64,000 nucleotides of DNA from Devosia nitrariae (lineage in GTDB: Bacteria; Pseudomonadota; Alphaproteobacteria; Rhizobiales; Devosiaceae): the NCBI RefSeq assembly GCF_030160115.1, contig NZ_BSNS01000009.1, positions 124,001-188,000 on the forward strand, in the 5' to 3' direction. Below the pieces are notes generated by a model. It worked only from the letters and a program-made list of their open reading frames with translations. It had not been told where the DNA came from and did not search any database. Numbering within the stretch: position 1 is the stretch's first letter; each line of letters starts with the position of its first letter. Positions 18,637 to 28,891 of this stretch are shown here, one piece after another. The translations under genes were made by a program, and so were the position numbers.

Positions 18637-18647
18637 GTGTCAGACAC
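18637..18647. promoter_or_regulatory. Palindrome in the divergent dctP/GntR promoter region
   Basis: GTGTCAGACAC is an 11-base perfect palindrome around a central A, located between the divergent dctP and GntR start codons. On the minus strand it lies about 15 bases upstream of an AT-rich TATATG stretch (around 18621-18626) that could serve as a -10 box for dctP. Position and symmetry make it a candidate site for the adjacent FCD-type GntR repressor. Confidence 0.4.
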
Positions 18648-18728
18648 AAGGCGGATGCGGTGCCGGTAGCGCTTCGCGCAACCAACCGCTATGACCGGGC
18701 GGGGATTCGAGGACCGGACGGAGAGGGC

Positions 18729-19409
18729 ATGAAGATCGAGCGGCCGAAATCGCTGAAGGAGCTGGTGGTGGACGAGCTGCGCAACCGCATCATCGACGGC
18801 CGCCTCAAGCTCGGTGCGGCCCTCTCGGAGAACGCGCTCGCCGCTGACCTCGGCATGTCCAAAACCCCAGTGCGCGAAGCGCTGCAGCAGTTGCGGCTCG
18901 AAGGCCTGGTCGAAGTCATGCCGCAGCGCGGCACCTACGTCTTCCGCATGGCACCTGATGAAGTGGTGCTGATCAGCGAGCTGCGGTCCATCCTCGAGCT
19001 GCCGGCCGTCGAAAAGGCCATGGAGCGTAACTACCCGGCCCTCCTCGAGCGGATGACCCGGCTCTACGCCGACATGCGAGTGGCCTACGAGGCCGGAGAT
19101 ACGGTGGCCTATCACAAGCTTGACGGGCGCTACCACCAGGCCATCATCGATCTTTGCGGCAATCCGTATGTTGCCGACGCCTACAATCAGATCGGCTTCC
19201 GTATCCAGGCGCTGCGTTCACGGCTCTCCAACGAAGCCGCCCTCAACTCGCGATCCATGCGCGACCACGAGGAGATGCTGCGACTGGTAAAAGCCCGAAA
19301 GGTCGATAGGCTCAAAACCTTGCTCGCCACTCATATCGACCAGACCAAATCCTCCTATCTTGCCGTCCTGGCCGAACGAGACCTGCTGGGCGTGGAGATG
19401 GTGTCGTGA
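18729..19409 (+). CDS. GntR family regulator, FCD subfamily
   Basis: From ATG 18729 (SD GAGAGGG) the product is 226 residues. Residues about 6-70 form the winged helix, with ALSENALAADLGMSKTPVREALQQLRLEGLVE and the wing RGTYVF. The C-terminal all-helical FCD domain includes DGRYHQAIIDLCGNPY and a late SMRDHEEML-H metal/ligand pattern. FCD regulators usually repress transport and catabolic genes for carboxylates or sugar acids. It is divergent from the TRAP operon and its stop overlaps the GTG of the SDR gene, so it probably controls both directions. Confidence 0.92.
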   Translation: MKIERPKSLKELVVDELRNRIIDGRLKLGAALSENALAADLGMSKTPVREALQQLRLEGLVEVMPQRGTYVFRMAPDEVVLISELRSILELPAVEKAMERNYPALLERMTRLYADMRVAYEAGDTVAYHKLDGRYHQAIIDLCGNPYVADAYNQIGFRIQALRSRLSNEAALNSRSMRDHEEMLRLVKARKVDRLKTLLATHIDQTKSSYLAVLAERDLLGVEMVS

Positions 19410-20131
19410 ACGGCCGGCTCGCGGGCAAGACGGCGCTGGTGACCGGCGCCGGGGCTGGCATCGGCCGAGCCGTCGCCCTGGCGTTCGCAGGCGAGGGCGC
19501 CAAGCTGACCGCGATCAGCCGCTCCGCCTTCGATCTCGGCGAAGGCATAGCCACGCGACGGCTCGACGTTGCCGACACCGCCGGCATCCATGCACTTGCT
19601 GAGGAGCTCGGCACCGTCGACATCATCGCCAACGTCGCCGGCTATGTGCACGCCGGCACCATACTCGACTGCTCCCGCGAGGAGTGGGAGGGGAGCTTTG
19701 CCGTCAACGTCACGGCCATCTACGAGACCGTGCGCGCCTTCCTGCCGGCCATGCTGGCCAAGGGGCGCGGCAACATCGTCTGCGTCGGTTCCATCGCCGG
19801 GGCGATCAAGGGAACGCCGGGACGCTTCGCCTATGGGGCGAGCAAAGCGGCACTGGTCGGGCTGGTCAAGGGGATCGCCGCCGATTTCGTCGGCAGGGGT
19901 ATCCGCGCCAACCTCATCTGCCCGGGCACGACCGATACTCCTTCGCTCGATGAGCGCGCCCGTGCGACCGGCGACTACGAAGCCGCCCGCGCGGCCTTCA
20001 TCGCCCGCCAACCCATGGGCCGCCTCGGCCGACCCGAAGAGATCGCCGCGCTCGCAGTGCATCTGGCCTCCGATGAATCTGCCTTCACCACCGGCGCCGT
20101 CTACGTCGCCGATGGCGGCGCAACGATATAG
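19406..20131 (+). CDS. SDR family oxidoreductase, BDH2/KDF-dehydrogenase-like
   Basis: The 241-residue protein starts at a GTG overlapping the regulator stop (GTGA). It has the NAD-binding GAGAGIGRA motif, an NVAGYVHAGTILDC segment, the catalytic Ser in VGSIAG and YGASK with Tyr/Lys. CPGTTDTPSL and the overall sequence strongly recall type-2 3-hydroxybutyrate dehydrogenase and bacterial 2-keto-3-deoxy-L-fuconate dehydrogenase. In a sugar-acid gene cluster the second activity, or oxidation of a related keto-deoxy acid, is more plausible. It is cytosolic and cotranscribed with the regulator and the Ldh-type gene that follows by seven bases. Confidence 0.85.
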   Translation: MNGRLAGKTALVTGAGAGIGRAVALAFAGEGAKLTAISRSAFDLGEGIATRRLDVADTAGIHALAEELGTVDIIANVAGYVHAGTILDCSREEWEGSFAVNVTAIYETVRAFLPAMLAKGRGNIVCVGSIAGAIKGTPGRFAYGASKAALVGLVKGIAADFVGRGIRANLICPGTTDTPSLDERARATGDYEAARAAFIARQPMGRLGRPEEIAALAVHLASDESAFTTGAVYVADGGATI

Positions 20132-20138
20132 GTCGAGG

Positions 20139-21176
20139 GTGGAGGGCGCGGCGCAATTCCGTGTCGAGGCCGCGCGGCTCGAGGGGCGCGTGCGTGATGC
20201 ATTGCTCGCGGCCGGCGCCAGTGCGGAGTCCGCCGATGCGGCGACGCGGGCGATGATGCATGCCTCTCGTCTCGGCGTCGACAGCCATGGCGTACGGCTC
20301 ACCGAGCACTATTGCCGTATGCTCGCCGGCGGGCGGCTCAACAAGACGCCGAACCTTACTGTCGACATCAGGGCCCCCGGTAGCGCGGTGGTCGACGGGA
20401 ACGACGGCCTCGGGCACTTCGCCGCCTACAGGGCCATGGAGGTGGCTTGCGAGCTTGCAGCGACGTCCGGTGTTGCGGGGGTCGGCGTGGTCCGCTCCTC
20501 GCATCTGGGGGCAGCAGGTGCCTATGCCCTTGCCGGCGCGGAGGCAGGCATGATCGCCTTCGCCACCACCAATACCGATTCCATGGTGGCGCTTTTCGAC
20601 GGAGCCGAACGCTTCCACGGCACCAATCCACTGGCCTTTGCCGCGCCGGTGCCGGGCCAACTTCCGTGGCTCCTCGACATGGCGACCTCATCCATTCCTA
20701 TGAACCGGGTGCTGCTGCACCGCTCGCTCGGCAAGCCGTTGCCCGAAGGCGTGGCGGCCGATGCCGCGGGCGTGCCGACGATGCGCCCCGAGGCGGTCGA
20801 GATGCTCTTGCCGCTCGGCGGGGCCGGATATGGCTACAAGGGCGCAGGCCTGGCGGGCATTGCCACCATGCTCTCGGCTGTGCTCAACGGCACCACGCTC
20901 GATCCCGACTTCATCCCCATGTACGACGCGACCGACATCTCGACGCCAAGGAACATGGGCCACTTCGTCCTTGCCATCGATCCTGAAAAATTCGCCGGCG
21001 CCGCCGTCTTCGGTGAAATGATCCTGCGCTACCTAGAGGCGCTGCGCGATTCGCCGCCTCGCCGGGGCGCCCGCACCATGGCGCCAGGTGATCGCGAATG
21101 GACCGAAAGCGACAGGCGGGCGCGGATGGGTATCCCCGTCGATCCGGATACGGCCCGTTACCTGCGGCTCGATTGA
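20139..21176 (+). CDS. Ldh family (malate/lactate/ureidoglycolate-type) dehydrogenase
   Basis: I place the start at GTG 20139, seven bases after the SDR stop, giving 345 residues; no ATG lies near the family N-terminus. Signatures are ASRLGVDSHGVRLTEHY, VVRSSHLGAAGAYA and FHGTNPLAFAAP, with GYKGAGLAG in the cofactor/C-terminal part. The family oxidises 2-hydroxy acids or reduces 2-keto acids with NAD(P). It is the window's second member of this family and is only distantly similar to the one at 1114. Its place with the TRAP importer and SDR suggests oxidation of an imported hydroxy or sugar acid. Confidence 0.88.
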   Translation: MEGAAQFRVEAARLEGRVRDALLAAGASAESADAATRAMMHASRLGVDSHGVRLTEHYCRMLAGGRLNKTPNLTVDIRAPGSAVVDGNDGLGHFAAYRAMEVACELAATSGVAGVGVVRSSHLGAAGAYALAGAEAGMIAFATTNTDSMVALFDGAERFHGTNPLAFAAPVPGQLPWLLDMATSSIPMNRVLLHRSLGKPLPEGVAADAAGVPTMRPEAVEMLLPLGGAGYGYKGAGLAGIATMLSAVLNGTTLDPDFIPMYDATDISTPRNMGHFVLAIDPEKFAGAAVFGEMILRYLEALRDSPPRRGARTMAPGDREWTESDRRARMGIPVDPDTARYLRLD

Positions 21177-21190
21177 CCGCGAGCGGCACT

Positions 21191-21958
21191 CTATCTGGGC
21201 GCATCTTCGTAGCTCGATCCCTCGGGCGCGAACCGGCCGCGCTCGTCGGCCTCCAGCAATTCGTTGATCACGTTGCGGATGTGGCGCGCCATGGCCCTAT
21301 AGGCGGCGTCGGGGCTCCGCATGCGCAGGGCCGACAGGATCGCATGGTGGTCCCCGATCCACAGCGGGCGCACGCTCTCGGCGTGGATATGCTCGTGAAG
21401 CTTCTTCCACATCACCGATTCATCGCGTTGGGCCCAGAGCGCCTCGATCATCGACACGATGATGGCGTTGCCTGTCATCCGCGCGATGGTCATGTGGAAG
21501 TCGCGGTCGCCCTTTTCCTGGAGCAGCACCACATTGGTCTCCTGCTCCATCTGCGCGATGCATTCCTCGAGAACCAGCAAGTCGTAACTGGTGGCGCGCT
21601 CGGCCGCGAGCGCGGCCGCGCTCGCTTCAATGGCAAGACGCGCTTCCAGCAGTTCGAAGGGACCGGGCCCGATATCGGTCTCGGGCAGCTCGAACGAGAC
21701 TTGGCTCACCCGCGCGGGCAGCACGACGATGCCGGCGCGCCCCTTGACCTCGACGATGCCGCGCATCTCCAGCGCGATCACCGCCTCGCGGATGACCGGC
21801 CGGCTGACGCCGAGTTCTTCCGCCAGTTCCCGTTCCGACGGCATGCGCCAGTTCTTGTCCCGGGCTTTCTCCTCGATCATCCGGGCGATCTGGCGCGCCA
21901 CCACCTGGTAGAGGCGCTGGTTGGCCTGCAGACGGGTGGAATACCGGTCATGCTGCAC
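21191..21958 (-). CDS. GntR family regulator, FadR/FCD type, probable uronate regulator
   Basis: The 255-residue protein has an N-terminal winged helix (about residues 14-83; MPSERELAEELGVSRPVIREAVIALEMRGIVEVKGRAGIVV) and an FCD domain containing DRDFHMTIARMTGN and a late HHAILSAL. Its layout resembles UxuR/ExuR/LldR-type repressors of sugar-acid genes. It is the nearest regulator to the uxuA-containing ABC operon, and three TGGTnnnACCA-like sites, the known operator type of this subfamily, lie before that operon. It converges with the Ldh gene, with 14 bases between the two stops. Confidence 0.9.
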   Translation of the reverse strand: MQHDRYSTRLQANQRLYQVVARQIARMIEEKARDKNWRMPSERELAEELGVSRPVIREAVIALEMRGIVEVKGRAGIVVLPARVSQVSFELPETDIGPGPFELLEARLAIEASAAALAAERATSYDLLVLEECIAQMEQETNVVLLQEKGDRDFHMTIARMTGNAIIVSMIEALWAQRDESVMWKKLHEHIHAESVRPLWIGDHHAILSALRMRSPDAAYRAMARHIRNVINELLEADERGRFAPEGSSYEDAPR

Positions 21959-22003
21959 TATTGCGTGTCCTCTTGCGCTCGTAGCCGCCTTTCACACCAT
22001 CCA

Positions 22004-23068
22004 TTATGGCAGCCACGAGCGATAGAGCGGGTGCTTCGCGGTGATCGGCAGCGGCGTCGCTTGTCCGGTGCGCTGAGAATGATAGGCGGCTGTCACCAGC
22101 TCGAGGGAGTTGCGCGCGTCCTCGAGCGTCACCGGCGGGTCGAGGTCTTCGACGATCGCCTGGTGGAAGAGCTCGAATTGGCGGGTGTAGCCATCCTCCG
22201 TGACCTCGTAGTCGGCAAGCGCCGCATCGATCCGCGCCTGATGCTCGGGTTCGCCGGCTGTAAAGACCCAAGGGTCGCGGCCCATGGTGTAGGGCTCGAT
22301 TATGCTCTCGGCCACCATATCGGCAAAGCAGAAGCGCAGCCGCGAAATCTCCTTGCGCGAGCCGAGCGTCATCGAGAGGGAGGCAAGCGAGCCGTTCTGC
22401 ATCTTGACGGCAAGCGCCATGGTATCCTCGACCTCGATCCTGTTCACCAGCGTCTCGCCATAGGCGAAGACTTCGGCACAGGCCCCGTGCACGTAGTTGA
22501 GCATGTCATGGGCGTGGATGGCGTGACCAAGGAGTCCGCCGCCCAGCTCCGTTGCCCATTTACCGCGCCAGGGCACCTCGTAATAGGCCGGGCCCCGCCA
22601 CCAGTGGGTCTCGATAGTAGTGAGGAACGGGCGGCCGGTAAGCTCCAGTTCGATAAGGCGTTTGAGCTTCTGCAGGCCGGTGCCGTACCGGTACTGGAAG
22701 ATCGGCATGAACTTGCGGTCGCTGCCGGCGACGATCCGCGTCATCTCGTCGACCTCGGCAATGGAACCGAAGAGAGGCTTTTCGCAGATCACGTGCTTGC
22801 CCGCCTCGATTGCGCGGCGCGACAGGTCGAAATGCGAGTGCGGCGGCGTGCTGATGTCGATGATGTCGAGGTCGTCGCGGGCAAACAGGGTGTCGACGTC
22901 CTGGGTGTATTCGCCAATGTCATACTCGGTAACGAGCGCCCGGCCACGATCCTCATCGAGCGAGCAAAGCACGGGCACGTCGAAGAGGTTCTCGTTCCAC
23001 TTGTAGCCGACGAGGTGCCGCTGGGCGATGCCCGCTCCAACGACGCCGACGCGCAATTTCCTGGTCAT
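22004..23068 (-). CDS. Gfo/Idh/MocA family oxidoreductase
   Basis: The 354-residue cytosolic protein has the N-terminal Rossmann motif GVVGAGIAQRHL, the family CEKPLFGS motif around residue 100 (catalytic Lys) and a C-terminal substrate domain with GGGLLGHAIHAHDMLNYVHG. Such enzymes oxidise or reduce sugars, inositols and sugar acids with NAD(P). AAGGAAAT precedes the ATG. It lies 20 bases downstream of a second family member, and the pair is divergent from the sugar ABC operon. Confidence 0.92.
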   Translation of the reverse strand: MTRKLRVGVVGAGIAQRHLVGYKWNENLFDVPVLCSLDEDRGRALVTEYDIGEYTQDVDTLFARDDLDIIDISTPPHSHFDLSRRAIEAGKHVICEKPLFGSIAEVDEMTRIVAGSDRKFMPIFQYRYGTGLQKLKRLIELELTGRPFLTTIETHWWRGPAYYEVPWRGKWATELGGGLLGHAIHAHDMLNYVHGACAEVFAYGETLVNRIEVEDTMALAVKMQNGSLASLSMTLGSRKEISRLRFCFADMVAESIIEPYTMGRDPWVFTAGEPEHQARIDAALADYEVTEDGYTRQFELFHQAIVEDLDPPVTLEDARNSLELVTAAYHSQRTGQATPLPITAKHPLYRSWLP

Positions 23069-23088
23069 ATTCCGATTTCCTTGGACGC

Positions 23089-24096
<1,008 letters not shown>

Positions 24097-24152
24097 GGGA
24101 ATTGCTCTCCTCTCGATCAGTCGCCTGATGGCTCGCCGCCATTTCGACGAAT

Positions 24153-24165
24153 TTGGTCAAACCAG
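24153..24165. promoter_or_regulatory. FadR-type GntR operator-like site 1
   Basis: TGGTCAAACCA (24154-24164) is a perfect TGGT-N3-ACCA repeat in the divergent region between the MocA pair and the ABC operon. TGGT/ACCA half-sites are characteristic of FadR-subfamily GntR repressors. It lies nearest the minus-strand start at 24096 and may serve that promoter. Confidence 0.5.
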
Positions 24166-24247
24166 ATTACGTCGTGCCCATGATGTCAAGAGGCGTGAAA
24201 GACGAGATTTCGTGGCCAATCACAACGATAAGAATAGGATCGATCAT

Positions 24248-24262
24248 TCTGGTCTGGCCAGA
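24248..24262. promoter_or_regulatory. FadR-type GntR operator-like site 2
   Basis: TCTGGTCTGGCCAGA is a 15-base near-perfect palindrome, with one mismatched pair and half-sites TGGT and GCCA. It lies just upstream of the TTGACA at 24266-24271. Its centre is 25 bases from that of site 3, so both could be bound on the same DNA face region around the -35 box. Confidence 0.5.
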
Positions 24263-24265
24263 GGG

Positions 24266-24286
24266 TTGACAACCTGGTCTTACCAG
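24266..24286 (+). promoter_or_regulatory. Putative -35 box with FadR-type operator-like site 3
   Basis: A consensus TTGACA (24266-24271) is followed at once by CTGGTCTTACCAG (24274-24286), a TGGT-N3-ACCA palindrome occupying the spacer where the -10 would follow. No good TATAAT-like hexamer is visible 17 bases on, so the exact promoter is uncertain. A repressor here would block initiation of the ABC-uxuA operon starting at 24329. Confidence 0.55.
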
Positions 24287-24328
24287 AACACGCTGCCTGG
24301 CATCACATTCCGGGAGGAGGAACTGGAA

Positions 24329-25609
24329 ATGAAACGTGGCATGATGACGGCGACGGGCGCTCTGGCGCTCATGGTTGCGGCGGCGGCCTTGACGGGCGTG
24401 CAAGCCCAGGAAATTCGACTGTTGGCCGGCGACACCGGCACTGGCGGGGCGCTCTTTGAAGAGATGGCCAAGTCCTTCGAGGAGGCCAATCCGGGCGTCG
24501 ATGTGGTTGTCGAGGAGGTGAGCTACCAGACGATCGTCGAGAGCCTGCCCGTCCAGCTCGAGGCTGGCGAGGGGCCGGATATCGCCATCATCACCGACCT
24601 CGGGGGCCTTAGCCGCTTCTATCTCGACATCACTGACTATGTCGATGCGGACTATTTCGAAAAGGAGTGGGGCCAGACCCTGGCATGGCTGCGTGGCGGC
24701 CGCGATACCGACGCGATATTCGGCATGCCGACGACGCTGACCGTCAATGGCGCCTATGTGAACCTCACCCTGTTCGAACAGGCGGGCGTGCCGGTGCCTG
24801 AGGAGGGTGCGACCTGGCAGGAGTGGGCCGAGGCAACCCGGCAGGTCGCCGAGGCGACAGGCACCGACTTCGCTATGGAGATGGACCGGTCCGGCCATCG
24901 CTTCGCCAGCCTGGCCATCAGCTACGGAGCCGAACTCGTCGACGAAGAGGGCAAGCCCGTCGTCGATGATGGCCTGCGCGCGGCGATCGAGCAGTTCGTC
25001 GAATGGCATGAGAATGGCACCATGCCCATGGACCTCTGGGGAGCTGTCGGCGGCTCGACCCACCGCGAACTGTTCTCGGACTTCCTCAACGCCAATGTCG
25101 TCCTCTATTTCGGCGGCTCGTGGACGTTGGCGCAGATGGATACCGAAGTCGGGGACCTTTTCGACTGGGCAGTAATGCCGGCGCCCTGCGGGCCGTCCTC
25201 GTGCACGGTCATGCCCGGCGGTGGCGCCATGACCGCCTTCGCCCATACCGAGCACCCCGAGCTTGCCGGCAAGCTGATCAACCACTTTGCCCAGCCCGAG
25301 AACCTCGACTTCTACATTTCCAACGAGGTAGAAATTCCCTCGGCTGCCTCTCAGATTGCCAATGGCGTCGAATATCCCGATGCGTCCGAGCGCACAAAGG
25401 AGGCCCTGGCCACGTTCACCGCGCAAATCCCCAAGATGGCTGACGCCGCCTACCGCTTCCAGGGGTGGCGCTACCAGCGCGCCATGATGAACGCGCTGAC
25501 GACCCGCATCAGCCAGGTGCTCAACAACGAACTCGATGTCGACGGCGCGTTGGAGCGCATCGAGGAGGACGTCAACCTCGCCATCGAAGCGGCCGAAGGC
25601 CAATCGTAG
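24329..25609 (+). CDS. Sugar ABC transporter substrate-binding protein (family 1)
   Basis: The 426-residue protein starts at ATG 24329 behind GGGAGGAGG. A Sec signal peptide (1-26, ending GVQAQ) precedes a family-1 solute-binding fold with ANPGVDVVVEEVSYQTIVESLPVQLEAGEGPDI-type opening, aromatic residues for sugar stacking and a GGGAMTAFA hinge segment. It delivers ligand in the periplasm to the two permeases encoded next. The operon ends with uxuA, so a hexuronate or uronate-containing oligosaccharide is the likely cargo. Transcription is probably repressed through the three upstream palindromes. Confidence 0.93.
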   Translation: MKRGMMTATGALALMVAAAALTGVQAQEIRLLAGDTGTGGALFEEMAKSFEEANPGVDVVVEEVSYQTIVESLPVQLEAGEGPDIAIITDLGGLSRFYLDITDYVDADYFEKEWGQTLAWLRGGRDTDAIFGMPTTLTVNGAYVNLTLFEQAGVPVPEEGATWQEWAEATRQVAEATGTDFAMEMDRSGHRFASLAISYGAELVDEEGKPVVDDGLRAAIEQFVEWHENGTMPMDLWGAVGGSTHRELFSDFLNANVVLYFGGSWTLAQMDTEVGDLFDWAVMPAPCGPSSCTVMPGGGAMTAFAHTEHPELAGKLINHFAQPENLDFYISNEVEIPSAASQIANGVEYPDASERTKEALATFTAQIPKMADAAYRFQGWRYQRAMMNALTTRISQVLNNELDVDGALERIEEDVNLAIEAAEGQS

Positions 25610-25668
25610 TGGTCGCGGGCGGCCGGACGCGATCCGGTCGCCCGGTCCTGATCGGGAGGAGGGACCCT

Positions 25669-26667
25669 ATGAGCGCTGGAACCCAGTTCGCGGCGGCGGC
25701 CGGAGCGGTGGTCGCGCTGCCCGCGCGCCTTGTCGAGCCGGTGATGTACGGCCTGCAGCGGCTGCTCGGCATCAGGCGCATGCCCTGGGTGTTCCTCCTG
25801 CCCAACCTCGTGGCGGTGATCCTCTTCGCGCTGCTGCCGGTCTTCATCAACGTCTTCTATTCGGTCAGCGGCAGCGACCGGCTCTTCCCCTGGGATCGCC
25901 CGCTCGTTGGCGGCGCCAATTACGCAACGCTCTTCGACTGCGACAACTTCCTCGATCCCTCGACCTGCTCGCGCGACCTCTTCTGGCGCGCTCTGGGCAA
26001 CAGCCTCGTATTCGTACCTGTTCAGGTGACCGCGATGATCCTCATCGCGCTCCTGACCGCCATCTGCCTCAACCGCGACATCCGCGCGCGCGGATTCTTT
26101 CGCGGCATCTTCTTTTTTCCGGTCATGCTCTCACCGGTGGTGGTGGCCCTGACCTGGCAGTGGATCCTGCAGCGCAATGGCGCGCTCAACGGCCTGATCT
26201 CGAGTGCGGGTCTGACGCCGGTTAACTGGCTGGTGTTTCCCAACACCGCTTTCTTCTGGTCGGTGTTCGTCACCGTCTGGGCGCATATGGGCTTTTACAC
26301 CATCATCCTCCTTGCCGGACTGCAGGCGATCCCGCGCGACGTCTACGAGGCGGCAAGGATGGACAGCGCCACGCCCTGGCGCGTCTTCACCCGCATCACC
26401 CTGCCGCTCTTGAAGCCTGTGCTGCTGGTCGTCTTCATCCTTGCGGTCATCCGCTCGGTGCAGACGTTCGATGAACTCTACGTCCTGACCGGCGGCGGTC
26501 CGGGCTCGGCGACGATGCTAATGGTCCAGTACATCTTCGAGGTCGGCTTTGCCAGCCAGCCGCGCAACTTCGGTCTCGCCGCCGCCGCCTCGCTGCTCCT
26601 CGGCGTCGCGCTCCTCATCTTCACCGGCATCCAGATGCGTATTTCGCGGAGTGGCAGGGATGACTGA
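25669..26667 (+). CDS. Sugar ABC transporter permease (MalF-type)
   Basis: From ATG 25669 (SD GGGAGGAGGG) the protein has 332 residues with six predicted membrane helices, the first beginning near WVFLLPNLVAVILFALLP. The EAA loop is visible as YEAARMDSATPWRVFTRITLPLLKP (about residues 225-250), which docks on the ATPase. An earlier in-frame start at 25465 lies inside the binding-protein gene and is rejected. It overlaps the next permease by eight bases. Confidence 0.94.
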   Translation: MSAGTQFAAAAGAVVALPARLVEPVMYGLQRLLGIRRMPWVFLLPNLVAVILFALLPVFINVFYSVSGSDRLFPWDRPLVGGANYATLFDCDNFLDPSTCSRDLFWRALGNSLVFVPVQVTAMILIALLTAICLNRDIRARGFFRGIFFFPVMLSPVVVALTWQWILQRNGALNGLISSAGLTPVNWLVFPNTAFFWSVFVTVWAHMGFYTIILLAGLQAIPRDVYEAARMDSATPWRVFTRITLPLLKPVLLVVFILAVIRSVQTFDELYVLTGGGPGSATMLMVQYIFEVGFASQPRNFGLAAAASLLLGVALLIFTGIQMRISRSGRDD

Positions 26668-27748
26668 AGCCAGCATGACCAAGACCGACATGTCGGTCTC
26701 GGCATTCCTGATGCGCCGGCGCGGGCGCGGGCGGTTCCACTGGACCGACGGCCTGACCTACGCCTACCTGCTGCTCGGGCTCGTGGTGATGTTCGTCCCG
26801 GTGTTGTGGGTCGTCGTCTCCTCGTTCAAGACGCCCGCAAACCTTGCCGAATTCCCTCCGACCATCCTGCCGTTTTCCGCCGAGACGGCCGTGGTCGAGG
26901 GCTTCGACGAGCCCCTGCCGCTCTTCGATGTGGTCGGTGAAGATGGCGAGACGGTAAGGCTCGCGCAGATCCGGCGCGTCGGCATTCAGGCGCAGATGAT
27001 CGATCCGGCCGATCCGGAAGCCGGCCGTATCGTCGTGCCTGTCGAGAATGCGACGCCGGTGCGCCGCGTCTACCTTGCCTTCGAGAACTACACCAATCTC
27101 CTCGCCAGCTCCGGCAACCAGATCTGGCGCTATGTCTTCAACAGCCTCTTCATCACCGTGGTCGCGACAGTCATCACGCTGGTGATGAATTCGATGGCGG
27201 CGTTCGCCCTCTCCAAATACCGCTTTCGCGGCTCCAATGTCGCCCTCGTCTCGATCCTTGCCACCCTGATGATCCCGGCCACGGTCGTGCTGGTGCCCAC
27301 CTACATGATCGTTGCCCAGCTCGGCCTTGTCGGCAATCTCTGGGGCGTCATTCTGCCGACCGTCGCCACGCCGACCGGCGTCTTCCTTCTGCGCCAATAT
27401 ATGCTCACCATCCCCGACGAACTGATCGAGGCAGCGCGCATGGACCATGCCAGCGAGTGGCGCATCTTCTGGCGTATCATCCTGCCCTTGTCGTCGCCGG
27501 CGCTGGCGGTGGTGGCGATCTTCTCGATCCTCTCGCGCTGGAACGACTTCCTCTTGCCCCTCGTGGTTCTCAACCGCCGCGAGTCCTATACGCTCCAGCT
27601 CGCGCTCGCTTCGTTCCAGACCGAATACGGCATCCAGTACGAAATTCTCCTGGCGATGACGACGCTGACCGCGCTGCCGCTCGCCTGCGCCTTCATTTTC
27701 CTTCAGCGCTACATCACCACCGGCATCGCTTCGACGGGCATCAAGTAG
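26660..27748 (+). CDS. Sugar ABC transporter permease (MalG-type) with periplasmic insertion
   Basis: The 362-residue protein starts at an ATG eight bases inside the preceding gene. It has six predicted membrane helices and an EAA loop IEAARMDHASEWRIFWRIILPL. Between helix 1 (about 33-53) and helix 2 (about 155-175) there are roughly 100 residues, including PPTILPFSAETAVVEGF, DGETVRLAQIRR and EAGRIVVPVENATPVRR. A standard MalG has about 40-60 here, so this subgroup carries an extra beta-rich periplasmic insertion. The partner ATPase follows by 11 bases. Confidence 0.93.
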   Translation: MTEASMTKTDMSVSAFLMRRRGRGRFHWTDGLTYAYLLLGLVVMFVPVLWVVVSSFKTPANLAEFPPTILPFSAETAVVEGFDEPLPLFDVVGEDGETVRLAQIRRVGIQAQMIDPADPEAGRIVVPVENATPVRRVYLAFENYTNLLASSGNQIWRYVFNSLFITVVATVITLVMNSMAAFALSKYRFRGSNVALVSILATLMIPATVVLVPTYMIVAQLGLVGNLWGVILPTVATPTGVFLLRQYMLTIPDELIEAARMDHASEWRIFWRIILPLSSPALAVVAIFSILSRWNDFLLPLVVLNRRESYTLQLALASFQTEYGIQYEILLAMTTLTALPLACAFIFLQRYITTGIASTGIK

Positions 27749-27759
27749 AGAAACGCGAA

Positions 27760-28857
<1,098 letters not shown>

Positions 28858-28891
28858 TCGCGCTGGCCGGCATGGCCTGTCGGGGGCCGCG

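Noticed and set aside
18552..19136. N-terminal extension of the dctP frame
   Set aside because: The signal peptide and SD at 18551 fix the start, and the extension lies opposite the GntR gene.
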